In this document: positions 1-5,591 of the stretch, piece by piece | Position numbering within the stretch: position 1 is the stretch's first letter | Layout of the letters: every line of letters begins with the position of its first letter | Assembly (NCBI GenBank): GCA_030426865.1 | Contig: JAUHXN010000096.1 | Coordinates: 1 to 9,427 of the forward strand | Length of the DNA stretch: 9,427 nucleotides | Source: a bacterium | Lineage (GTDB): Bacteria; Bacteroidota; Ignavibacteria; Kapaibacteriales; UBA2268 | Direction of reading: 5' to 3' | Notes under the pieces: generated by a model | Databases searched by the model: none | Told to the model about the DNA's origin: nothing | The model's input: only the letters and a program-made list of their open reading frames with translations | Made by a program: the position numbers and the translations under genes

Positions 1-125
1 AAACTTCGATCCTGGAATTGAATTATGTCATTGACAATGGCTTGTAAAGTGGTTTGGTAGTCGTTGGTCATAGCAGTAGAATCCACCAGATCACCAGTAA
101 TTACAGCTTGAATATTATCTTTCAT
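1..125 (-). CDS. SatD-like family protein, N-terminal part (runs off the left edge)
   Basis: On the minus strand an ATG at 125-123 opens a frame that stays open to the window edge (41 codons). It begins MKDNIQAVITGDLVDST and continues with a helix-like stretch (TTLQAIVNDIIQFQ). The hydrophobic strand followed by TGD(L/I)V(D/N)S(T/S) right at the N-terminus is how I recognise SatD-family proteins of Bacteroidota and Firmicutes. The founding member was named for acid tolerance in Streptococcus mutans, and the biochemical role is not established. The start is supported by a near-consensus promoter immediately upstream, which would give a leaderless or nearly leaderless mRNA. Most of the protein lies outside the window, so the family call rests on about 20 recognisable residues. 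Another small protein with a similar N-terminal strand motif is possible. Confidence 0.6.
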   Translation of the reverse strand, partial: MKDNIQAVITGDLVDSTAMTNDYQTTLQAIVNDIIQFQDRS

Positions 126-128
126 GCA

Positions 129-159
129 CAAATATAGTACCTTAGAAGGTACTAAACAA
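129..159 (-). promoter_or_regulatory. Bacteroidota-type promoter for the SatD-like gene
   Basis: On the minus strand a TTG (-33 element, 159-157) is followed by exactly 20 bases and then TATATTTG (136-129), which matches the Bacteroidota housekeeping consensus TTG-N17..23-TAnnTTTG at every specified base. The -10 box ends three bases before the ATG at 125. A start site 4-7 bases after the box would fall on or just inside the start codon, implying a leaderless transcript, unless translation begins further in. The spacer carries a large inverted repeat (listed separately), so the promoter is probably controlled. Confidence 0.75.
135..154. promoter_or_regulatory. Palindromic operator candidate inside the promoter spacer
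   Basis: Arms TAGTACCTT (135-143) and AAGGTACTA (146-154) are exact reverse complements separated by two bases. The palindrome lies between the -33 and -10 elements and touches the first two bases of the -10 box, the classic place for a dimeric repressor or a MerR-like activator. The controlling protein is not in the window. Function is inferred from symmetry and position only. Confidence 0.6.
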
Positions 160-184
160 TAAATAGAACTTTCAGAGGTACTAA
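147..184. repeat. 9-bp direct repeat AGGTACTAA (147-155 and 176-184)
   Basis: AGGTACTAA occurs exactly at 147-155, where it forms part of the right operator arm, and again at 176-184, 29 bases on. The second copy lies in the open frame of the truncated secreted-protein gene. It may be a third operator half-site, or microhomology left at a recombination junction between the two flanking genes. The sequence alone cannot decide. Confidence 0.5.
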
Positions 185-1136
185 TATCTTTGAAGTAAGT
201 CCTGAAGTAAACCCTGTAAGAGTTTATACTGCTGAAGAAAATAGAGGTGGATGGAACGCTGTAGGTGCTCCTTCTATTCCTATTAATATTGAAGCATTAG
301 ATTTCAGAGCTTTAGGAAATGGTAACAGACCAGACAAAAACTATATGTTAGAGTATGGTGTTTGGAAATACATGACTAAAGAAGGTTACAAAGAAGTAAA
401 TGAATTACGTCCAGGTTTAGGTTATTGGATTAAAGTGAATGAAAATGGTTACTACTATTTCAACACTGCTAACCCTAAATTGAATGAAGGTGTATCTACT
501 TCTTTAGCTTATAGAAATGATTTGAAAGCTATGTCAACTGAGATTGTTGTTTCTGATAACAATCAAAGTGCTAAGTCTCTATTCGTTTCTAATAGCCCTA
601 AAGTAAACTCTATCGAATTACCACCACTTCCACCATCATTCGATGTTAGATTTGAAGGTAATACTGAATTGACTAATAACAACGAAGCGGTAATCCAATT
701 AACTAACGTAGAATACCCAGTATCAATCTCTGCTAAAGGATTGAACGGTACATTTGAATTAACAGATGCTGCTACTGGTGAATACTTTGGTACTATCAGT
801 TCTGATAACTACTCTTCAGTAGAAATCAATAACTCTTCTAATTCAATCAAATTGAATAAAGTTGAAGTTGCTGAAGTAGCTACAGTTAATTCTGTTTACC
901 CTAACCCAGTACTTAACAATGCAACTATTAACTTCAATTTACCAGAATCTGGTAATGTTAATATCACATTGATTGACGCTGTTGGTAACACTGTTGCAAC
1001 TATTTTCAACGGTAACTTAGAAGCTAATAACAATCAAATACCTTTCCAAGCGAACGGTATTGCTTCTGGTAACTATTTTGTGAAAATAGTAGGTAATTCA
1101 TTCAACAAAGTTATGAGACTACAAGTAGTTAAATAA
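156..1136 (+). CDS. T9SS-sorted secreted protein, 5'-truncated C-terminal part (probable pseudogene or broken end)
   Basis: The first ATG in this frame is at 345 (263 residues), but the frame is open and protein-like back to 156, after a TAA at 153-155. The upstream residues include GGWNAVGAPSIP, a module commonly seen in T9SS substrates that continues into LRPGLGYWIKV beyond the ATG. Bases 156-344 contain no ATG, GTG or TTG in frame and no signal peptide, so the true N-terminus is missing. The last roughly 90 residues are a type A T9SS sorting domain: VYPNP, then strand-rich sequence with LIDAVGNTVATI, GNYFVKIV and a terminal RLQVVK. In an intact protein this tail directs export across the outer membrane and removal by the sortase PorU. 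Codons are strongly biased to GGT, GCT, ACT and AAC, unlike the next gene, suggesting that the parent gene was highly expressed. A strong terminator follows. The exact 5' limit is uncertain (about 156-200). Confidence 0.8.
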   Translation, partial: TINRTFRGTNIFEVSPEVNPVRVYTAEENRGGWNAVGAPSIPINIEALDFRALGNGNRPDKNYMLEYGVWKYMTKEGYKEVNELRPGLGYWIKVNENGYYYFNTANPKLNEGVSTSLAYRNDLKAMSTEIVVSDNNQSAKSLFVSNSPKVNSIELPPLPPSFDVRFEGNTELTNNNEAVIQLTNVEYPVSISAKGLNGTFELTDAATGEYFGTISSDNYSSVEINNSSNSIKLNKVEVAEVATVNSVYPNPVLNNATINFNLPESGNVNITLIDAVGNTVATIFNGNLEANNNQIPFQANGIASGNYFVKIVGNSFNKVMRLQVVK

Positions 1137-1161
1137 TTATTGTTAAATCGAATTAAAATAT

Positions 1162-1205
1162 AATAGGGATAGATACAGATTTGTACTATCCCTATTTTTA
1201 TTATT
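1162..1205 (+). terminator. Intrinsic terminator after the truncated T9SS gene
   Basis: AATAGGGATAG (1162-1172) pairs perfectly with CTATCCCTATT (1186-1196). Inside the loop TACA (1174-1177) pairs with TGTA (1182-1185) around GATT, leaving a single bulged A. The hairpin is followed by a T-rich run (1195-1203). It lies 25 bases after the stop at 1136 and 14 bases before the next start, so it should separate the two genes. Confidence 0.85.
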
Positions 1206-1218
1206 TATAGAGGTTAAT

Positions 1219-1977
1219 ATGAAAAGTATAATACTAGTATTGTTAATGTGTACTACGATAAGTACACTTGCAGTTGATTTTACTCAATTCACTTTGAATG
1301 TGAATTATGATGGGAATGCAACGCTGCTAAAAGCTGGTTATTCGGATTCAACTACAATTTATTATGATGAGGGATATGAAAAAGATATACCTTCTTTCCC
1401 TCCTCCAGAAGGAATAATTCCTGGGTTTAGAATATTAAGACAATATGATGAGTCTCCAGATGAGTTGATTTACTCGGATGCAGATTATAGAGAAACTCCA
1501 ACTAATAAATTAGACACAGTTGAATATCAGTTAGATATACTTGGAAAGCGAGAAGATGGTAAAGATTTTTATTTTTTCGTTCCACTAGGCTCTAAGTCTG
1601 AAGAAGTAGTTGAAGTAAGTATAGTTGATGCTATAGATGGTAAATTGATTGATACTAATATAGTAAACGGTCAAAGATTTTATGTTACAAATCGATTTAT
1701 AGAAAATTTTAAAGTAAGAGTAGTATATAGTCAATCACCTACAAGTGTAATAAAACCAATCGAAGATAATTCGATATATTATGCTGAAGGAATAATAAAT
1801 ACTAAAAATATATTATATAAAAAATATGAGTTATATGACTTGTCTGGTAACTTAATTAGAGAAAATGGGTATATTGGTAATAATATAGATATACAAAATG
1901 TGCAAAGTGGTGTATATTTTGCTTATATTTATGAAAGTGATTTAGTGGTTAGAATGTTAAAGATTGTTAAATTGTGA
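1219..1977 (+). CDS. Small secreted protein with a degenerate T9SS C-terminal domain
   Basis: This 252-residue protein of unknown function begins with a type I signal peptide (residues 1 to about 18: K3-type start, hydrophobic ILVLLMCTTIST, then LA before V). Cys11 is not in a good lipobox because Met precedes it. The middle is acidic and tyrosine-rich with no domain I recognise; a proline stretch (SFPPPEG) sits near residue 57. The last 70 or so residues resemble the Por/T9SS sorting fold: KYELYDLSGNLIRENG, GNNIDIQNVQSGVYF, then RMLKIVKL. The usual PNP opening is absent, replaced by YYAEGIINTKN. Export to the surface by T9SS is therefore likely but less certain than for the two other substrates here. 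The start has a purine-rich AGAGG at 1209-1213. Codons are more AT-rich than in the preceding gene, so it is not part of the same selected set. Confidence 0.8.
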   Translation: MKSIILVLLMCTTISTLAVDFTQFTLNVNYDGNATLLKAGYSDSTTIYYDEGYEKDIPSFPPPEGIIPGFRILRQYDESPDELIYSDADYRETPTNKLDTVEYQLDILGKREDGKDFYFFVPLGSKSEEVVEVSIVDAIDGKLIDTNIVNGQRFYVTNRFIENFKVRVVYSQSPTSVIKPIEDNSIYYAEGIINTKNILYKKYELYDLSGNLIRENGYIGNNIDIQNVQSGVYFAYIYESDLVVRMLKIVKL

Positions 1978-2044
1978 TATTAATGTGATTAAACGTAGAA
2001 TTAATTGTTATTACTTAAACGAAAATTACTATTAGGAAAAAGAA

Positions 2045-3343
2045 ATAGAAACGAATAAAAATATAGACTCAAATAATTCTCCATCTGAATTAAATTCAGG
2101 CAAATCTCAACAAGATGATCTGAGTATTAAGGATAGTGGTTCTAGAATGAATAGACCTAAACCAGAGATAAATGCTTCTGGAGATGGATCTAATAAAAAC
2201 GAAAGACGCCCAAATAGGAAGCGTCCTAGACCTGAAAGACCCAAAAAATCAGATAGTATTGAAAGTAATGTTGATGCCAAATCGGATTCAAGGCAGAGCA
2301 AGAAACCAAGAAACAAGTCGTCTATGAGCAATGAAGGTAATACTTCTCAAAAAGATGATGCAAGGAAAGATGATAGACCTATTAGAAAAAAAGGCAAACC
2401 TAAGTATTCTAATAAGCCATTAATTTCTGTAGTTATTCCTACTTACAATGAAGAAGAATCATTGACTGAGTTAAGTAATTTACTAGAAAAAGTACTTAGT
2501 AGGGAAACAAAAAATAACTATGAAGTTCTTTTCATTGATGATGGTTCAACGGATAGTACATTCTCAGTAATGAGAGAGATAAATAAAAAGAATCCAAAAT
2601 TCAAGGCAATCCGTTTTCGTAGAAACTATGGTAAATCAGCTGCTTTATCTGTTGGATTCAAAGCTGCTAAAGGTGCTGTAATAATAACTATGGATGCTGA
2701 CTTACAAGATGATCCAATGGAAATACCTAATCTGATGTCTAAAATTAGAGACGGTTATGATTTGGTGTCAGGTTGGAAGAAAAAGAGAAATGATCCAATT
2801 AACAAGACATTACCATCAAAGTTCTTTAACTATGTAACGGCTAAAGCAAGTGGTCTGAAATTACATGATTTTAATTGCGGATTGAAGGCATATAGGTCAG
2901 AAGCAGCTAAGGCGTTAGATATTTATGGTGAAATGCATCGTTATTTGCCTGTATTAGCTCATTGGAATGGTTTTAGAATTACAGAAATTCCAGTAAAACA
3001 TCATCCAAGAAAACATGGCAAGACTAAATTCGGCGCCTCAAGATATGTAAAAGGTTTTCTAGATTTAATTACATTGTTATTTACATCTAGATATCTAAAA
3101 AGACCTTTGCACTTTTTCGGTACAGTAGGGACATTGATGGGTTTAGTGGGCTTTGGAATCGATGCCTGGTTGACTGTAGAGTGGATAATGGGAGATACTT
3201 TCCTAAGTAACCGCCCAGCAGCACTATTAGGTATTGCGTTAATTATAGTAGGTGTTCAATTAGTTTCACTCGGTTTATTAGGTGAAATGATAGTTAAAAA
3301 CTTTAAAAGAGATGAAGAATATCAAATCAGAGAAAATTTATAA
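2045..3343 (+). CDS. Family 2 glycosyltransferase, membrane-bound, DPM1/GtrB-like, with long charged N-terminus
   Basis: The protein resembles polyprenyl-phosphate glycosyltransferases, which move a sugar from a nucleotide donor to undecaprenyl phosphate at the inner face of the inner membrane. Counting from the ATG at 2147 (398 residues), the GT-A domain covers about 91-300, with VVIPTYNEE, IDDGSTD (130-136) and DADLQDD (183-189) as nucleotide and metal-binding motifs and RKHGKTKFG (288-296) near the end. Two hydrophobic segments follow at about 322-346 and 356-384. Residues 1-90 are a disordered, Lys/Arg/Ser/Asp/Pro-rich tail absent from ordinary members. The same frame and composition continue upstream to 2036, after a TAG at 2033-2035, with no ATG, GTG or TTG. 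An ATA at 2045 sits seven bases after AGGA and would add 34 residues. The start is therefore 2147 or the unusual 2045. It heads a tight run with the genes to 5514. The substrate is unknown. Confidence 0.85.
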   Translation: METNKNIDSNNSPSELNSGKSQQDDLSIKDSGSRMNRPKPEINASGDGSNKNERRPNRKRPRPERPKKSDSIESNVDAKSDSRQSKKPRNKSSMSNEGNTSQKDDARKDDRPIRKKGKPKYSNKPLISVVIPTYNEEESLTELSNLLEKVLSRETKNNYEVLFIDDGSTDSTFSVMREINKKNPKFKAIRFRRNYGKSAALSVGFKAAKGAVIITMDADLQDDPMEIPNLMSKIRDGYDLVSGWKKKRNDPINKTLPSKFFNYVTAKASGLKLHDFNCGLKAYRSEAAKALDIYGEMHRYLPVLAHWNGFRITEIPVKHHPRKHGKTKFGASRYVKGFLDLITLLFTSRYLKRPLHFFGTVGTLMGLVGFGIDAWLTVEWIMGDTFLSNRPAALLGIALIIVGVQLVSLGLLGEMIVKNFKRDEEYQIRENL

Positions 3344-4106
3344 TAGTATAGCAGTGGCAATATTACTAGTTGTGATATTGCTAATGCCTTCCCAAGCGAA
3401 AGCAGATTTATATGACTATGAATATAGTCTAGGTATTGCATTTACTACTTCCAAAATTTTGGGAGATAATCCAGCAATAAACACAATTAGACTAATAAAC
3501 TCTAATGTTCCTGGTGGTAGTTTCAATGGCGCTATGCCAGGAATAGAACTTATTGGACAATACAAATTAGACGATATAGGTGATTGGCGATTGGTTGGGG
3601 GATTTAATTATACTTTCTATAGCGCAAGGGAGAAATTCCCAAGTGATCTTTCTGATAATAGATTAACACACAATGTTAATATATTGACTCCTGTTGTAGG
3701 TTTAAATTATACTATTTTTAGATTTCCTTCTGCAATGTCCTCTTTTTATGCTGGATTACAACTTAGATATAATTATATACATGGTTCTGAATTTACCTTT
3801 ACTGAAACATTAAGAAGTACAGGAGAGGTTGTACCAAGAGCACCAAGAGATTTTGGTAAAGAGAATGCAGGAAGAATTGGAGGGTTACTTAAGCTTGGTA
3901 TCGAGGGTGAATTACACGAAAATTACATGATAAATGTAAGTTGGGGAATAGATGTATTAAATGCATTTGGACGAGATAACGGACGAGGTCAATTATTGAC
4001 TCCTTTTGAACAAAAAGACTTTGCTATTGTTATACCTTCTGAACTAAAAGAAGACCTTACTTATAATTTTTACTTTTCATTGATGATTCAGTACAGACTT
4101 GACTAA
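3312..4106 (+). CDS. Outer-membrane beta-barrel protein, unknown role
   Basis: The 264-residue product starts 32 bases inside the end of the glycosyltransferase gene, in another frame, so translation is probably coupled. Residues 1-31 form a clear signal peptide: basic start, hydrophobic AVAILLVVILLM, and AKA just before D32. The mature part alternates short polar turns with amphipathic aromatic strands (WRLVGGFNYTFY, VVGLNYTIFRF, FYAGLQLRYNYI, MINVSWGIDVL) and ends in YNFYFSLMIQYRLD, a pattern expected of an 8- to 10-stranded barrel. The final residue is Asp rather than the usual Phe, which is common enough in this phylum. I see no named porin or assembly motif. Its position between two glycosyltransferase genes suggests an envelope or glycolipid-related role, but that is inferred from context only. 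Confidence 0.8.
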   Translation: MKNIKSEKIYNSIAVAILLVVILLMPSQAKADLYDYEYSLGIAFTTSKILGDNPAINTIRLINSNVPGGSFNGAMPGIELIGQYKLDDIGDWRLVGGFNYTFYSAREKFPSDLSDNRLTHNVNILTPVVGLNYTIFRFPSAMSSFYAGLQLRYNYIHGSEFTFTETLRSTGEVVPRAPRDFGKENAGRIGGLLKLGIEGELHENYMINVSWGIDVLNAFGRDNGRGQLLTPFEQKDFAIVIPSELKEDLTYNFYFSLMIQYRLD

Positions 4107-5183
4107 ATGACGAATAAGCTTATCTATCATAGTGATTGCAAGCATTTTCTAGGGCATATACCTTGCAAACCTCATAAGCAACATGGTGTACATTGCAATA
4201 ACTGTGAATATTATGACAAGAAAACAGGTAAGCTACTTATAGTCAAATTAGGAGCAATTGGCGACGTTATCAGAACTACACCTTTGCTTCACAAACTTTG
4301 GATTGAACATAATGATAAAGAAATATGGTGGGTAACAGAATTCCCAGACATATTACCCAAATCTGTTGATAGAATATTAAAGCTTGATCATAAGTCAATA
4401 TTACAACTTCAAAATACAGAATTCGATTTAGTAATCAATTTGGATAAAGACTACGAAGCTTGTGCGTTAACTAAGTCTATTAACTCTAAAGAAAAAATTG
4501 GTTATACTTTAAAAGAAGGTAAACCATCGCCAATAGATGACAGAGCTATACCTAAGTTCATGACCGGTCTATTCGATGATGTTAGCAAGGCAAATACTAA
4601 ATCGTATCCAGAAGAGATATTTGAGATATGTGGATGGAAGTTCGAAAAAGAAGAGTATTTAATAGATGTAGTTGACCATTATTGGCGAATAGCAAATGGC
4701 GATAAGAAAATAGTAGGTCTTAATACAGGTTGTGGTGATCGATGGACTAGCCGTCTTATTCCTGATAGCACATGGATAGAGCTTATTAAAAAGCTACAGA
4801 AGAAAGGATATTATCCTCTTCTATTAGGAGGTTCGCAAGAAAACCACAGAAATGAATATCTAGCAGATGCAACCAAAGCTACTTATTTGGGGCATTTTTC
4901 ACTCGATAAATTCATCTCATTGATAAATAAGTGCGATTTGGTAGTAAGTGTAGTCACTATGGCTTCACACCTTGCTATAGGGCTTAAAAAGCCAATAATA
5001 CTAGTAAACAATATATTCAACTCTAAAGAGTTTGAATTATATGGAAGAGGCGAAATAGTAGAACCTACTAAAGAATGTAAATGCTATTTTAGTCCCAAAT
5101 GTACTAATGATGAATATAGTTGCATAGAGCATATTTCAGCTGATGCATTATACGATTCGATAAAAAGAAATTTACCAGCATAG
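4107..5183 (+). CDS. Family 9 glycosyltransferase (heptosyltransferase-like) with Cys clusters at both ends
   Basis: The ATG follows the previous TAA without a gap. The 358-residue protein has a GT-B fold of the ADP-heptose:LPS heptosyltransferase family, cytoplasmic, adding a sugar to a lipopolysaccharide core or similar glycolipid. KLLIVKLGAIGDVIRTTP (42-59) is the N-domain acceptor loop with the family's conserved GD (52-53). The C-domain shows VGLNTGCGDRWTSR (the usual NxGxG..W.xxR loop), LLLGGSQE and a helix start near VVTMASHLAIGLKKP, the donor-binding segment, where many family members have D(S/T)GxxH and this one has VTMASH. The N-terminal leader has C11, C20, C30 and C33 with several His, seen in a Bacteroidota subgroup; C324, C326, C332 and C339 form the Cys-rich tail common in GT9. 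Metal binding by the leader is plausible but unproven. The exact sugar and acceptor cannot be read. Confidence 0.88.
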   Translation: MTNKLIYHSDCKHFLGHIPCKPHKQHGVHCNNCEYYDKKTGKLLIVKLGAIGDVIRTTPLLHKLWIEHNDKEIWWVTEFPDILPKSVDRILKLDHKSILQLQNTEFDLVINLDKDYEACALTKSINSKEKIGYTLKEGKPSPIDDRAIPKFMTGLFDDVSKANTKSYPEEIFEICGWKFEKEEYLIDVVDHYWRIANGDKKIVGLNTGCGDRWTSRLIPDSTWIELIKKLQKKGYYPLLLGGSQENHRNEYLADATKATYLGHFSLDKFISLINKCDLVVSVVTMASHLAIGLKKPIILVNNIFNSKEFELYGRGEIVEPTKECKCYFSPKCTNDEYSCIEHISADALYDSIKRNLPA

Positions 5184-5193
5184 GTATAAGATT

Positions 5194-5514
5194 ATGGATG
5201 CAAAAAACTTTAATATACTAAAGCATTTTATGATAGAGATTAAAATGCCGGAAAATCCACCTACAGAGTTTTATACTCTAGTGGCAGCTCAAAGAGATTT
5301 CGTAGTAGATATGATGGACAAAGGTGTTATACTTAGCTACGGGCTATCAGACGACCGAACTAGCTTATGGGTAGTAGCTGTTGCAGGGACTAAGGATGAA
5401 ATAAGAGCTATTACGGAGCAATTCCCTATGTTCAAATATATGACATTCAGGATAGAAGGTCTTATGTTCTATAATAACTCGAAGCACAAGTTACCAGAGC
5501 TGTCGCTGAATTGA
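5194..5514 (+). CDS. Small muconolactone-isomerase/YciI-like alpha+beta barrel protein
   Basis: The 106-residue soluble protein has one ferredoxin-like repeat: strand HFMIEIKMP, a Pro-Pro-x-Glu helix start (PPTEFYTLVAAQRDFVVDMMDKG), strand SLWVVAVAG, helix TKDEIRAITEQFP, then strand YMTFRIEGL. The order and the LWVV..AGTKDEI....FPMF pattern resemble muconolactone delta-isomerase-like and YciI-like proteins, which form dimers and include many members with no known reaction. There is no aromatic-degradation gene nearby, so the muconolactone reaction itself is unlikely. The ATG is 10 bases after the GT9 stop; a second ATG at codon 13 would also keep the whole fold. It is the last gene before a terminator-like hairpin, so it is probably cotranscribed with the two glycosyltransferases. 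Confidence 0.72.
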   Translation: MDAKNFNILKHFMIEIKMPENPPTEFYTLVAAQRDFVVDMMDKGVILSYGLSDDRTSLWVVAVAGTKDEIRAITEQFPMFKYMTFRIEGLMFYNNSKHKLPELSLN

Positions 5515-5544
5515 AATATATAAATTAGAAATTATCAAAACCCA

Positions 5545-5578
5545 AAGCATTAATCTATTATTGATTAGTGCTTGTTTT
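5545..5578 (+). terminator. Intrinsic terminator closing the glycosyltransferase run
   Basis: AAGCATTAATC (5545-5555) pairs with GATTAGTGCTT (5563-5573) through 11 pairs including one G-T wobble, with a 7-base loop, followed by GTTTTATTTA. It lies 30 bases after the stop at 5514. The GTG at 5568 falls in its 3' arm, which argues that the next gene does not start there. Confidence 0.75.
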
Positions 5579-5591
5579 ATTTAGAAATGCT

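Noticed and set aside
150..1140. Invertible DNA segment placing alternative surface-protein ends
   Set aside because: No matching inverted repeats flank the fragment and there is no recombinase gene in the window.
2005..2034. TTG-N19-TACTATTA as a promoter for the glycosyltransferase run
   Set aside because: The -10 box differs from TAnnTTTG at two specified positions, too weak in AT-rich DNA.
2107..2331. Minus-strand frame of 74 codons opposite the glycosyltransferase N-terminus
   Set aside because: It is the antisense of the Lys/Arg/Ser-rich tail, giving a Leu/Ser-rich protein with no recognisable features.
5568..5591. GTG start for rlmD
   Set aside because: The codon sits in the 3' arm of the terminator hairpin and adds residues not typical of the TRAM N-terminus; ATG at 5592 fits better.
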